Of a DNA stretch of 64,000 nucleotides, positions 17,125-27,526 are shown in pieces; the stretch's first letter is position 1; the number at the start of each line of letters is the position of its first letter. The DNA is from Sphingopyxis sp. JAI108 (GTDB lineage: Bacteria > Pseudomonadota > Alphaproteobacteria > Sphingomonadales > Sphingomonadaceae). Where the stretch lies: the NCBI RefSeq assembly GCF_013410105.1, contig NZ_JACCCJ010000002.1:725604-789603 (forward strand), written 5' to 3'. The position numbers and the translations under genes are program-made. The notes beneath the pieces were generated by a model, which worked only from the letters and a program-made list of their open reading frames with translations, was not told the DNA's origin and did no database searches.

Positions 17125-17764
17125 GGGGCTCGCGCTCCCTGCATCTATCTTTGAGCCGCGCTTGTTTTTCGGAAACGGCATCCATCAACCGGCCCATCTC
17201 CCTTTCGACCGCCAAGAGGGTTGCGACCGGCAGCTTGTCTTCGCGAAGCACAGCGCCGACTTCATCCTGAATCTGGATATAGAGATAGCCCTGCCCCCGT
17301 CCGATCGAAACCGCATCGTCCCAGTTGAGCGAGGCCCGAAGATAGCCGCTATTCTGCTCGAAGGCCGACGTGTAATCGGCGCCGCCCTTGCAGGCATCCC
17401 GATTTCTAGGACAACCGCCGAGATGGATTCTGACCTTGTTTGCGGAAACTATGCCGCTGTAAGTGATATGGAATCGTCCCCTTTTGAGATCCCTGTCTAG
17501 CGAGAAGGCCCTGCCGTTCCAGAAAACCCTGATCCGGGGAACGCTTTTAAAGTCGGTGCGCCACTCGCCTTCGAAGGATAGGTAATCGCTTCGCTTGTTG
17601 GCGTAGACATAGGCTTGCAGCGTCCCGAACTCGGTGCTTCTCAGTTCCTCTAAGCAATTATAAGCGTCCGGGTCGTGGGGCGTGTCGCCGTGGGCGGAAG
17701 ACGTGACCGTCATGGAAACGGTAGCGGCCAATATGATCAGATATCGCGAAAAATGGCGGTGCAT
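17105..17764 (-). CDS. Secreted protein of unknown function
   Basis: 219 residues. The N-terminus MHRHFSRYLIILAATVSMTV with SSAHG after it is a signal peptide. Four cysteines (CLEEL, GGCPRNRDAC, RDRC) may form disulfides in the periplasm. The rest looks beta-rich (RIRVFWNGRAFSLDRDL, YLYIQIQDEVGAVL). No domain is recognised. The DNA is visibly less GC-rich and less biased in codon use than its neighbours, and the next 750 bp hold repeats and a gene remnant, so it may have arrived by transfer. The 3' end overlaps sdaA by 20 nt. Confidence 0.65.
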   Translation of the reverse strand: MHRHFSRYLIILAATVSMTVTSSAHGDTPHDPDAYNCLEELRSTEFGTLQAYVYANKRSDYLSFEGEWRTDFKSVPRIRVFWNGRAFSLDRDLKRGRFHITYSGIVSANKVRIHLGGCPRNRDACKGGADYTSAFEQNSGYLRASLNWDDAVSIGRGQGYLYIQIQDEVGAVLREDKLPVATLLAVEREMGRLMDAVSEKQARLKDRCREREPLNTPPH

Positions 17765-17910
17765 CGAATTTGCCTCTTCTGATCTCGATGGAGTTCGAAC
17801 TCACTTGTGGCGAGTTGTTCCTAACGAGTGCTTGAAACGTCGTTCAATAAAATCTCCATTTTGAATTACATTGCCCTGCTCCGCTGCAATGCTCTGGGCA
17901 ATTCCTCCCT

Positions 17911-18036
17911 CTATTTGTCGATCAGTAGCCGCACCTTCGGCAGCAAGTGCCGCCACTGCGGATAGACCGCCCAGACGGGTTCCTCCTGCGGGCGCAGGGG
18001 ATCGAGGAGCGAGACGAGCGCAACCTCTCCTCCATC
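17911..18036 (-). pseudogene. C-terminal remnant of a LysR-type regulator
   Basis: Read on the minus strand, the DNA before the stop at 17911 encodes VALVSLLDPLRPQEEPVWAV followed by YPQWRHLLPKVRLLIDK. This is the typical end of LysR-family effector domains (consensus ending YPhrrhLppKVRaFiDfl). Upstream the frame runs into a palindromic repeat and no rest of the gene follows, so this is a truncated leftover of about 40 codons. Confidence 0.7.
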
Positions 18037-18107
18037 GTCATCCCGGACTTGATCCGGGATCCACGGCGGCGCTGAAGTCATGGACCCCGGATCAAGCCCG
18101 GGGTGAC
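18037..18107. repeat. Inverted repeat of the cccggacttgatccggg type
   Basis: The left unit TCATCCCGGACTTGATCCGG and the right unit CCCCGGATCAAGCCCGGGGTGA are inverted relatives. It abuts the LysR remnant, consistent with having broken that gene. Confidence 0.7.
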
Positions 18108-18225
18108 GCGAGCAGGGTAGGCGCAGGCAACCTCACAAACCCTCATCCTATCAACCCTCGTCACCCTTGGCCTTGCTTGAGGGCTCTTGGCCCGCCCTGT
18201 CCTTGTGCGCCGCGTTCTTTTGTTT

Positions 18226-18368
18226 CGCACAAAGCCACAAAGCCACGAAGAAGCAGGCTTGGGCCGGCAGGCCCTTTTCCTTGTCGACGGTGCGGCAGGC
18301 CGCACGATGGCAGGGGAAAGCCGCTTCGCGGCAGGCGCGACATCTTTGTGGCTTCGTGGCTTTGTGCG
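18226..18368. repeat. 25-bp inverted pair flanking 93 bp
   Basis: The left arm at 18226-18250 (CGCACAAAGCCACAAAGCCA then CGAAG) is nearly the exact reverse complement of 18344-18368. Within each arm the unit CAAAGCCA is itself repeated. The enclosed 93 bp are GC-rich and not coding. It could be a non-autonomous element or a long stem-loop. Confidence 0.6.
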
Positions 18369-18523
18369 AAAATTAAACTGGCGCCGTCGTGGCGGGATAG
18401 CGCCGGGCCGTGGATGCTGAAACAAGTTCAGCATGACGAAGTGAGGAGCGAGAGCGAGGATAGGAGCATCTTGCATTGCCGCCCCATTTGCCTGATTGGA
18501 GCCGCCGAGAAGGAGACCGCCCC

Positions 18524-19636
18524 ATGAAGACCCGCGCCGCCGTCGCATTCGAAGCGAAGAAGCCGCTCGAAATCGTCGAACTCGACCTCGAAGGCCCCAA
18601 GGCGGGCGAAGTGCTGGTCGAGATCATGGCGACGGGCATCTGCCACACCGACGCCTACACGCTCGACGGCTTCGACAGCGAGGGCATCTTCCCGAGCGTG
18701 CTGGGCCATGAGGGCGCGGGCGTCGTGCGCGAGGTCGGCGCGGGCGTCACCAGCGTCTCCCCCGGCGACCATGTCATCCCGCTCTACACCCCCGAATGCC
18801 GCCAGTGCAAAAGCTGCCTCAGCGGCAAGACCAACCTGTGCACCGCGATCCGCGCGACGCAGGGCAAGGGGCTGATGCCCGACGGCACGACGCGCTTTTC
18901 GTACAAGGGCCAGCCGATCTTCCATTATATGGGCTGCTCGACCTTTTCGAACTTCACCGTGCTGCCTGAGATCGCGGTCGCGAAAATCCGCGAGGACGCG
19001 CCGTTCCAGTCGAGCTGCTATATCGGCTGCGGCGTCACCACCGGGGTCGGGGCGGTGATCAACACCGCGAAGGTGCAGGTCGGCGACAATGTCGTCGTGT
19101 TCGGGCTTGGCGGCATCGGATTGAACGTGATCCAGGGTGCACGGCTGGCGGGTGCGAACCAGATCATCGGCGTCGACATCAACCCGGCCCGAGAGGAATG
19201 GGGCCGCAAGTTCGGGATGACCGACTTCCTGAACACCAAGGGCATGAGCCGCGAGGACACGGTCGCCGCGATCGTGCGGCTGACCGACGGCGGCGCCGAC
19301 TATACCTTCGACGCCACCGGCAACACTGAAGTGATGCGCACCGCATTGGAAGCCTGCCACCGCGGCTGGGGCACCTCGATCATCATCGGCGTCGCTGAGG
19401 CGGGCAAGGAAATCGCGACGCGTCCGTTCCAGCTCGTCACCGGGCGCAACTGGCGCGGCACCGCCTTCGGCGGCGCCAAGGGCCGCACCGACGTGCCCAA
19501 GATCGTCGATATGTACATGACCGGCAAGATCGAGATCGACCCGATGATCACCCACGTCATGGGGCTCGAGGACATCAACAAGGGCTTCGATTTGATGCAC
19601 GCGGGCGAGAGTATCCGTTCGGTGGTGGTATATTAA
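18524..19636 (+). CDS. frmA: S-(hydroxymethyl)glutathione dehydrogenase (class III alcohol dehydrogenase)
   Basis: 370 residues. Catalytic zinc ligands include Cys40 (GICHTDAYT) and the His in LGHEGAG; structural zinc cysteines are 92, 95, 98 and 106 ([16 protein letters not shown]). The NAD-binding glycine motif is GLGGIGLNV. The sequence [20 protein letters not shown] is typical of glutathione-dependent formaldehyde dehydrogenase. It oxidises the glutathione adduct of formaldehyde to S-formylglutathione. AAGGAGA lies 7 nt before the ATG. fghA, the next step, lies four genes downstream on the same strand. Confidence 0.96.
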   Translation: MKTRAAVAFEAKKPLEIVELDLEGPKAGEVLVEIMATGICHTDAYTLDGFDSEGIFPSVLGHEGAGVVREVGAGVTSVSPGDHVIPLYTPECRQCKSCLSGKTNLCTAIRATQGKGLMPDGTTRFSYKGQPIFHYMGCSTFSNFTVLPEIAVAKIREDAPFQSSCYIGCGVTTGVGAVINTAKVQVGDNVVVFGLGGIGLNVIQGARLAGANQIIGVDINPAREEWGRKFGMTDFLNTKGMSREDTVAAIVRLTDGGADYTFDATGNTEVMRTALEACHRGWGTSIIIGVAEAGKEIATRPFQLVTGRNWRGTAFGGAKGRTDVPKIVDMYMTGKIEIDPMITHVMGLEDINKGFDLMHAGESIRSVVVY

Positions 19637-19664
19637 AGAAGCGGTTCCGTTCGTCGCCAAGCTT

Positions 19665-19748
19665 CGTCATTGCGAGGAGCCGCAGGCGACGCGGCAATCC
19701 AGAGCCTGCGTAAAGCCCCTGGATTGCTTCGCTTCGCCCGCAATGACG
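19665..19748. repeat. Sphingomonad-type palindromic repeat, copy 3
   Basis: Begins CGTCATTGCGAGGAGCCGCA and ends GCCCGCAATGACG, with inner arms GCAATCCAGAG / CTGGATTGC. It lies between frmA and purU and ends 20 nt before the purU start. Confidence 0.85.
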
Positions 19749-19767
19749 TGAATTGGGGAGCCTTGAT

Positions 19768-20628
19768 GTGACCGGACCCTATGTCCTGACCTTCAGCTGC
19801 GTCGACGCGGTGGGCATCGTCGCCGCGGTGACGGGGCTGCTTGCGACACGCGACGGATTCATTCTCGACAGCCAGCAATATGCCGACCTGGGTTCGGGGC
19901 GCTTTTTCATGCGCGTCGAGTTTCGCGGTGCGGGGTCGAACTTTCCCGTCGACCTGGCGGGCGTGCAGGCGGCCTTCGCGCCGATCGTCAGCCGCTTTGC
20001 GATGGAAGCGCGGATCAGCGACACCAGCGTCAAGCCACGCTTCGTCATCGCGGTGTCGCAGGGCAGCCACTGTCTCAACGATCTGCTGCATCGCTGGTCG
20101 ACCGGCAATCTGGCGATCGACGTCGCCGGCGTGGTGTCGAACCACGAAGCGCAGCGGCGGCTTTCGGAATGGCATGGGGTGCCTTTTCATCACCTGCCCG
20201 TGAGCGATGCCAACCGCGCCGAACAGGAAGCGGCGATCCTGCAGATCATGGCCGAGGCGGGCGCGGAATATCTGGTGCTGGCGCGCTATATGCAGGTCTT
20301 GTCGGAGGATCTGTCGGCGAAGCTCGCGGGACGCTGCATCAACATCCACCACAGCTTCCTGCCGGGTTTCAAGGGCGCGAAACCCTATCATCGGGCGCAC
20401 GAGCGCGGGGTGAAGCTGATCGGTGCGACCGCGCATTTCGTAACGAGCGACCTCGACGAGGGGCCGATTATCGAGCAGGCGGTCGAGCGCGTCGATCATC
20501 GCGACGGTGTCGATGAGCTGATCCGCATCGGCCGCGACACCGAGGCGCAGGTGCTGGCGCGCGCGGTGCGCTGGGTCGCCGAGCAGCGCGTTTTGATCGA
20601 CGGCCGCAAGACGGTGGTTTTCCGGTGA
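19768..20628 (+). CDS. purU: Formyltetrahydrofolate deformylase
   Basis: 286 residues from GTG at 19768, preceded by GGGGAG at 7 nt spacing; an in-frame TTG at 19753 is less likely. An ACT domain starts at once (YVLTFSCVDAVGIVAAVTGL) and is followed by a formyltransferase-fold domain with INIHHSFLPGFKGAKPYHRA and the catalytic His/Asp region GATAHFVTSDLDEGPII. It hydrolyses 10-formyl-THF to THF and formate. In a formaldehyde operon it probably handles one-carbon units loaded onto folate (inference). Confidence 0.94.
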   Translation: MTGPYVLTFSCVDAVGIVAAVTGLLATRDGFILDSQQYADLGSGRFFMRVEFRGAGSNFPVDLAGVQAAFAPIVSRFAMEARISDTSVKPRFVIAVSQGSHCLNDLLHRWSTGNLAIDVAGVVSNHEAQRRLSEWHGVPFHHLPVSDANRAEQEAAILQIMAEAGAEYLVLARYMQVLSEDLSAKLAGRCINIHHSFLPGFKGAKPYHRAHERGVKLIGATAHFVTSDLDEGPIIEQAVERVDHRDGVDELIRIGRDTEAQVLARAVRWVAEQRVLIDGRKTVVFR

Positions 20629-20679
20629 CGCCGGGTATAGGTAGTGAATCGCAACGATAATCAGGAGGAGCGGAGAGCC

Positions 20680-21060
20680 ATGTACAGTCACAATATGGTC
20701 GGTGCGAACGACATCGAAGCGGCGCGAAAATTCTATGACGCGACCTTTCAGGCGATCGGCGGCAAGCCCGCGATCCAGGACGACAAGGGCCGGCTGATCT
20801 ATGTGCACAATGGCGGACTGTTCCTCGTCGGGCCTCCGATCGACGGCGAGCCGGCGACCGCAGGCAATGGCTGCACGATCGGCTTTGCGATGGAAGGGCC
20901 CGAGCAGGCCAAGGCGTGGCACGACGCGGGCGTCGCCAACGGCGGCACCGCGATCGAAGACCCACCGGGCGTGCGCGAAGGCGGGTTCGGCGCCATGTAT
21001 CTCGCCTATCTTCGCGATCCCTCGGGTAACAAGCTCTGCGCGCTGCACCGCATCGTGTGA
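20680..21060 (+). CDS. VOC family (glyoxalase/dioxygenase-like) protein
   Basis: 126 residues from ATG at 20680, chosen because AGGAGGAGCGGAGAGCC precedes it. One VOC unit pair: MYSHNMVGANDIEAARKFYD at the N-terminus and FGAMYLAYLRDPSGNKLCAL at the C-terminus, including the metal-ligand position near the end. Related proteins are called lactoylglutathione lyase-like. Its place between purU and fghA suggests a role in glutathione-dependent aldehyde handling, but this is inference from position. Confidence 0.85.
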   Translation: MYSHNMVGANDIEAARKFYDATFQAIGGKPAIQDDKGRLIYVHNGGLFLVGPPIDGEPATAGNGCTIGFAMEGPEQAKAWHDAGVANGGTAIEDPPGVREGGFGAMYLAYLRDPSGNKLCALHRIV

Positions 21061-21069
21061 GGTTCGATC

Positions 21070-21573
21070 ATGCGCGGCGAAGCGGGATTGCGAACGGACC
21101 TGAAGGCACTTGCCATCCCCTTCGCCGAGCATGAGCATGATGCGGTGTTCACCGTTGCCGAAAGCGACGCGGTGCACGCCGCGATGCCGGGGGCGCATAC
21201 GAAAAATCTGTTCCTGAAGGATGCGGGCGGGGCATTTTGGCTCGTCACCGTGCCGTCGGATGCGCGCGTCGACCTGAAGGCGCTGCCCGCCGCGATCGGC
21301 AGCAAGCGCGTGAGCTTCGGCAAGGCTGGCGATATGGAGCGATTGCTGGGCATTTCGCCGGGGTCGGTGACGCCGCTCGCGGCGATCAATGCGCAGCCTG
21401 GGAGCGTTACCGTGGTGCTGGATGCGGCGCTGGCGACCGCGCCCGCCGTCAACGTCCACCCGCTCCGCAACACCGCGACGCTGGGGCTGTCGGGCGGATC
21501 GATCCTCGACCTGCTGCGTCATTGGGGGCATGATCCGGTGACCGCACCCACCCCCGTTCAGGAAGCAGCATGA
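21070..21573 (+). CDS. YbaK/ProX-type aminoacyl-tRNA deacylase
   Basis: 167 residues, a single YbaK/INS-like editing domain: PFAEHEHDAVFTVAESDAVH near the start, GAHTKNLFLKD (conserved Lys in the HTKNLFL motif), and VNVHPLRNTATLGLSG at the end, matching ProXp-ala/PrdX proteins that hydrolyse Ala-tRNAPro. Sits 9 nt after the VOC gene and overlaps fghA by 4 nt, so it is part of the operon although no link between tRNA editing and formaldehyde is established. Confidence 0.88.
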   Translation: MRGEAGLRTDLKALAIPFAEHEHDAVFTVAESDAVHAAMPGAHTKNLFLKDAGGAFWLVTVPSDARVDLKALPAAIGSKRVSFGKAGDMERLLGISPGSVTPLAAINAQPGSVTVVLDAALATAPAVNVHPLRNTATLGLSGGSILDLLRHWGHDPVTAPTPVQEAA

Positions 21574-22418
21574 TCCTCGAAACCATCTCCACCACCCGCA
21601 GCCATGGCGGCACGCAGGGCGTTTACAAGCACGCGAGCACGACCACCGGCACCGACATGACCTTTGCGGTCTTCGTTCCGGATCATGCCCACGGCGCCAA
21701 GTTGCCGGTACTCTGGTATCTGTCGGGGCTGACCTGCACCCACGCCAATGTGATGGAGAAGGGCGAATATCGCGCCGCCTGCGCCGAGCATGGCGTGATC
21801 TTCATCGCGCCCGACACCAGCCCGCGCGGCGAGGATGTGCCCGACGATCCCGACGGGGCCTATGACTTCGGGATGGGCGCGGGCTTCTATGTCGATGCGA
21901 CCGAGGAGCCGTGGGCGAAACATTACCGGATGCGCTCCTATGTCGAGGATGAGCTGCCCTCGCTGGTGCTGCGCAATTTCGCGAGCGCCGACCTGACGCG
22001 GCAGGCGATCACGGGGCATTCGATGGGCGGGCACGGCGCGCTGACGATTGGCCTGCGCAATCAGGACCGCTTCCGCTCGGTCTCGGCCTTTTCGCCGATC
22101 GTCGCGCCGTCGCAGTGCCCGTGGGGCCAGAAGGCGCTCGGCGGTTATGTTGGCGATGACCGCGAGGACTGGCACGCTTATGATGCGTGCGCGCTGCTCG
22201 ATCAGGGGTTGCGCGTGCCCGACCTGCTCGTCGACCAAGGCGATGCCGACAATTTCCTGACCGAACAGCTCAAGACCGAATTGCTGGTCGAAGCGTGCGG
22301 GCGGGCAGGACAGAAGGCCGACATCCGCATGCAGCCGGGCTATGATCACAGCTATTATTTCATCTCGACCTTCATGGCCGAGCATGTCGCCTGGCACGCG
22401 GAGCGGTTGAAGGCGTAA
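21570..22418 (+). CDS. fghA: S-formylglutathione hydrolase
   Basis: 282 residues. Esterase D family: LWYLSGLTCTHANVMEKGEY (about 48-67), nucleophile elbow GHSMGG (Ser151), acidic residue region LVDQGDADNFL, and histidine in GYDHSYYFI. It hydrolyses S-formylglutathione to formate and glutathione, completing the pathway started by FrmA. The ATG overlaps the previous stop (ATGA). Cytoplasmic. Confidence 0.96.
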   Translation: MILETISTTRSHGGTQGVYKHASTTTGTDMTFAVFVPDHAHGAKLPVLWYLSGLTCTHANVMEKGEYRAACAEHGVIFIAPDTSPRGEDVPDDPDGAYDFGMGAGFYVDATEEPWAKHYRMRSYVEDELPSLVLRNFASADLTRQAITGHSMGGHGALTIGLRNQDRFRSVSAFSPIVAPSQCPWGQKALGGYVGDDREDWHAYDACALLDQGLRVPDLLVDQGDADNFLTEQLKTELLVEACGRAGQKADIRMQPGYDHSYYFISTFMAEHVAWHAERLKA

Positions 22419-22479
22419 TTTCTCCCTCTCTTCGGGGCGGGGATGGGGGAAAAGCCTTTAGCGCCGCGAACCCTCCCCG

Positions 22480-22495
22480 CTCCCGCAAGCGGGAG
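22480..22495 (-). terminator. Short GC hairpin beyond the quinone reductase stop
   Basis: CTCCCGC and GCGGGAG pair over a 2-nt turn inside a GC-rich stretch. No clear U-run follows, so it may be only part of a short repeat lying between the convergent fghA and qor genes. Confidence 0.35.
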
Positions 22496-22499
22496 GGGT

Positions 22500-23486
22500 T
22501 CAGGGGTGTTCGGGAATCAGCAGGCTCGATCCGGTCGTCCGCCCGGCTTCCAGATCGGCGTGCGCCCTTGCCGCATCTTCCAGCGAATAGCGCTGACCGA
22601 CAGTGATCCGCACCGCGCCGCCCTCGATCATTTCGAACACCCGGTCGGCGCCTGCCGCGCGTTCACCGGGCAGGTGATAATAATCGAACAGGGTCGGACG
22701 CGTCACGAACTGCGAGCCATGCTGCGCGAGGATGCCGAGGTTGACGCCGGTGACGGGGCCGCCGGCGTTGCCATAGCTGACGATGAGCCCGCGGCGCGCG
22801 GTGGATTTGAGCGAGGTCGCCCAGGTCGCCATGCCGATGCCGTCGAAGGTGACGGGCACGCCCTGGCCGTCGGTGATTTCGCGGACATGCGCGGCAACAT
22901 CTTCGGCCTTGTAGCGGATGACATGATCGGCGCCCGCCTCGCGCGCGGCATGCTCCTTCGCTTCGGTGCTGACGGTGCCGATGACCGTGGCTCCGATGGC
23001 CTTCAGCCATTGGACGAGGATCAGCCCGACGCCGCCGGCGGCGGCATGGACGAGCACCGTCGAACCCGCTTCGACCTTGGCACAGCGCTCGACGAGCATC
23101 TCGACGGTGCAAGCCTTGAGCAGCGCGGCGGCGGCGGTTTCATCGTCGATGCCGGGCGGCAGCTTGAAAAGCGAGGATGCGGGGACGAGCCGCGCCGACG
23201 CATAGGCGTTGCGCTGCGGGCCGAAGGTTGCGACCCGGTCGCCGGGCCGGATGCCGTGAACGTCGGCGCCGATTGCGATCGCCTCGCCCGCAGCCTCGAC
23301 CCCGAGCCCGCCGGGAAGCTCGATCGGATAGGTGCCGTCGCGGTGATAGGTGTCGAGATAGTTGAGCCCGACCGCGGTTTGTCGCACGAGGACCTGACCG
23401 GGGCCGGGTTCGCCGAGCGTGACCTCGCGCCAGTCGATGACCTCGGGCCCGCCCTGGCTTTCGATAAAGGCTTCGATCGCTTTCAT
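22500..23486 (-). CDS. qor: NADPH:quinone reductase (zeta-crystallin-like MDR)
   Basis: 328 residues from ATG at 23486, with AGGAG 9 nt upstream. Zinc-free medium-chain dehydrogenase: AVGLNYLDTYHRDGTYP near residue 40, and the nucleotide loop VLVHAAAGGVGLILVQWLKA near 143-162, which in this family binds NADPH. YHLPGERAAGADRVFEMI near the C-terminus is conserved in Qor. It reduces quinones by one electron. Single gene, convergent with fghA. Confidence 0.92.
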   Translation of the reverse strand: MKAIEAFIESQGGPEVIDWREVTLGEPGPGQVLVRQTAVGLNYLDTYHRDGTYPIELPGGLGVEAAGEAIAIGADVHGIRPGDRVATFGPQRNAYASARLVPASSLFKLPPGIDDETAAAALLKACTVEMLVERCAKVEAGSTVLVHAAAGGVGLILVQWLKAIGATVIGTVSTEAKEHAAREAGADHVIRYKAEDVAAHVREITDGQGVPVTFDGIGMATWATSLKSTARRGLIVSYGNAGGPVTGVNLGILAQHGSQFVTRPTLFDYYHLPGERAAGADRVFEMIEGGAVRITVGQRYSLEDAARAHADLEAGRTTGSSLLIPEHP

Positions 23487-23556
23487 CCGCCGCTCTCCTG
23501 CTGTCCGGTCCATCTGGTGGGCGAGGGAGGCGAGTGCAATAGCGGTGCGACAAAAG

Positions 23557-23578
23557 CCCCTCCCCATCAGGGGAGGGG
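23557..23578 (-). terminator. Rho-independent terminator of the DEAD-box helicase gene
   Basis: Perfect 9-bp stem CCCCTCCCC / GGGGAGGGG with loop ATCA; on the minus strand it is followed by CTTTTG. It lies 8 nt beyond the helicase stop. Confidence 0.7.
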
Positions 23579-23585
23579 TTCGGTT

Positions 23586-25427
<1,842 letters not shown>

Positions 25428-25574
25428 GTTGTTCTTCTTATCCTGAGCAGCAAAGGCGCCGCGGTTGTGTCTTCGCTGCCCCGGCCTTGCCCCGGGGTCT
25501 GTCGCCCGGGATCGAAAATTGGGTCATGGATGCCGAAGCGCGTCCGGCATGACGAAGAATTATGTGGGTTTTTC

Positions 25575-26747
25575 CTAAAGGGCCTGGCCCGCCGCGTGCC
25601 CGCTGGCCCAAGCCCATTGAAAATTATAGCCGCCCAGCCACCCGGTGACATCCACGGCTTCGCCGACCGCATACAGCCCCGGCACGCTTTTGGCCATCAT
25701 TGTTTGCGAGGACAGGTTCGCGGTCGAAATTCCGCCGACGGTGACCTCGGCCTTGGCGAAGCCTTCGGTGCCGTTGGGGTGGAAAGGCCAGCGCTTGAGG
25801 CGCGCTTCGGCGTCGGCAAGCTTGCGATCGGTCAACGCGCCGAGTTCGCCGGGAAGCGCGAGGCGTTCGGCGAGCGTCTGCGCGAGGCGGTCGGGAAGGG
25901 CGAGCGCCGAAGCGAGCGTCGCGCGCGGGCGCACGCGCTTGGTTTCGATGAGCCAGCCCGGCCCGGCGTCGGGGAGGAAGTCGATCGTCACCGGCTCGCC
26001 GTGCCGCCAGTAGCTGCTGACCTGGAGGATCGCAGGTCCCGACAGACCCTTGTGCGTGAAAAGCGCGGCTTCGCGGAACGCCGCCTTGCCTGCGCGCGCT
26101 TCAACGGGGGTCGCGACGCCCGAGAGGTCACGGAACAGCACATCGTTGCCGCCAAGCGTCAGCGGGACGAGCGCGGGGCGCGGCTCGACGACCTTGAGGC
26201 CGAACTGGCGGGCGAGGTCGTAAGCGAAACCGGACGCGCCCATCTTCGGGATGGACGGCCCGCCGGTCGCGATGACGAGGTTGGCGGCGGTGAAGGGCTG
26301 GTCGCCGAAAATCACCCGGAATTTGCCATCCGCATGTGTCACTTCGCGAACCGGCTGGTCGCAGCGGACCTCGACCCCGCCCTTCGCGCATTCGTCGAGC
26401 AGCATCGCGACGACCTGTTTGGCCGAGCCGTCGCAGAAGAGCTGCCCGAGCGTCTTTTCATGGTGCGCGATGCCATGGCGATCGACGAGCGCGATGAAGT
26501 CGGCGGGGGTGTAGCGCGCGAGCGCCGACTTCGCGAAATGCGGGTTCGCCGAGATATAGCGGTCGGGGACGGTGTGGATATTGGTGAAGTTGCAGCGCCC
26601 GCCGCCCGAGATCAGGATTTTCTTCCCCACCTGATCAGCGTGGTCGAGCAGCAGGACGCGCCGCCCCCTTTGCCCCGCGACCGCGGCGCACATCAGCCCG
26701 GCCGCGCCGGCACCCAGCACGATGGCGTCATAATCGGGGGCGGTCAT
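25575..26747 (-). CDS. HI0933/YhiN family FAD-dependent oxidoreductase
   Basis: 390 residues from ATG at 26747. The dinucleotide motif GAGAAGLMCAAVAGQRG lies at 12-28, followed by the family marker KKILISGGGRCNFTN (43-57) and the C-terminal FAD contact GLYAVGEAVDVTGWLGGYNF. These flavoproteins are widespread but their reaction is unknown. The upstream 59-aa gene and the Gre-like gene are on the same strand; the start is 8 nt from the 59-aa stop, so the three form an operon. Confidence 0.9.
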   Translation of the reverse strand: MTAPDYDAIVLGAGAAGLMCAAVAGQRGRRVLLLDHADQVGKKILISGGGRCNFTNIHTVPDRYISANPHFAKSALARYTPADFIALVDRHGIAHHEKTLGQLFCDGSAKQVVAMLLDECAKGGVEVRCDQPVREVTHADGKFRVIFGDQPFTAANLVIATGGPSIPKMGASGFAYDLARQFGLKVVEPRPALVPLTLGGNDVLFRDLSGVATPVEARAGKAAFREAALFTHKGLSGPAILQVSSYWRHGEPVTIDFLPDAGPGWLIETKRVRPRATLASALALPDRLAQTLAERLALPGELGALTDRKLADAEARLKRWPFHPNGTEGFAKAEVTVGGISTANLSSQTMMAKSVPGLYAVGEAVDVTGWLGGYNFQWAWASGHAAGQAL

Positions 26748-26754
26748 GGATGCG

Positions 26755-26934
26755 TCAGTGCAGCTTTGCGATCGACAGGCCATCGGCCTTGGCGCGTGTC
26801 TTCACCGATTCCTCGCTGCGCGTCAGCGCCTTGGCGATGGCTTTCAATGCCATGCCCTTTTTCGCAAGCGTGTGGAGCTTGTCGATCTCGGCCGCGGTCC
26901 ACGGCTGTTTGTGGCGTTCGAACCTGTCTTTCAT
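26755..26934 (-). CDS. Small basic protein, SANT/Myb-like helix-turn-helix
   Basis: 59 residues, starting MKDRFERHKQPWTAAEIDKL and ending KTRAKADGLSIAKLH. The layout (W-T-x-x-E-I-D-K-L, then GMALKAIAKALTRSEESVKT) is that of a single Myb/SANT-like or GcrA-type three-helix DNA-binding motif. The ATG overlaps the stop of the Gre-like gene (ATGA), so translation is coupled. No function is known; its partner suggests a role in transcription. Confidence 0.75.
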   Translation of the reverse strand: MKDRFERHKQPWTAAEIDKLHTLAKKGMALKAIAKALTRSEESVKTRAKADGLSIAKLH

Positions 26935-27407
26935 GCCAAGACCTCCGGATCGGCGGTGGCGGCAAGGATTTCGATGGCGTCCTCACGTCCCTGAAATGCG
27001 ACCATGTCGCCCGCCTCGGCGCCCATCAAGGCGCGGCCGAGCGGCGAGGTGAAGGCGATGCGGCCCGCTGCGGGGTCGGCCTCGTCATGGCCGACGATCG
27101 TGACGACCCGCTCGGAGCCGCCCAACGCATAGCGCACGCGGCTGCCGATGCCGACGACATCGTCGCCGGGGAGCGCCTGCACGTCGGCGGTCGCCTGACG
27201 CGTATGGAGGTAGCGAAGTCGGCGCTGGAGCTTTTTGCGCGCGTCGCCGTCGGTTTCGGCGGCGATTGCGGTGTTGAGACGCGCAACCTCTTCGCCGATC
27301 AGACGGAGGCCGCGTGGCGTTACGAGATTGGGGCCGACAGGAATCGGCCACTCGAACTCGGGTTCTTTATGTTCGTCGTCGCTCTCGCGGCGAAAGGCTA
27401 CGCTCAT
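26931..27407 (-). CDS. GreA/GreB family transcription factor
   Basis: 158 residues from ATG at 27407, with AGGAAAGA upstream. A short N-terminal helical pair (GEEVARLNTAIAAETDGDAR through RRLRYLHTR) precedes a C-terminal Gre FKBP-like domain (VGIGSRVRYALGGSERVVTIV, GRIAFTSPLGRALMGAEAGD). GreB-like proteins rescue stalled RNA polymerase by stimulating transcript cleavage. The N-terminal coiled coil seems somewhat short of the usual length, so it may be a regulatory variant. First gene of a three-gene operon. Confidence 0.85.
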   Translation of the reverse strand: MSVAFRRESDDEHKEPEFEWPIPVGPNLVTPRGLRLIGEEVARLNTAIAAETDGDARKKLQRRLRYLHTRQATADVQALPGDDVVGIGSRVRYALGGSERVVTIVGHDEADPAAGRIAFTSPLGRALMGAEAGDMVAFQGREDAIEILAATADPEVLA

Positions 27408-27526
27408 CGTCTCTTTCCTGAAGGATGCGCGCCTTTGCGCCACGAAGGTGGCGACAAGATGGCGGCTTGCGCTGGACAGCGGTGGCAAGCGTGTGTTACG
27501 TAAGCAATACACAAAGGAGATTCTCG

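Larger units (their letters stand above)
17765..18523. other. Gene-poor spacer filled with repeats and a gene remnant
   Basis: About 760 bp without an intact gene. It contains the tail of a LysR-type gene (17911-18036), an inverted GGACTTGATCCGGG-type repeat (18037-18107), a 25-bp inverted pair 93 bp apart (18226-18368) and a small hairpin (atgctgaaacaagttcagcat, near 18414-18434) just before the frmA leader. The stretch 17765-17910 shows nothing recognisable. Confidence 0.7.
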
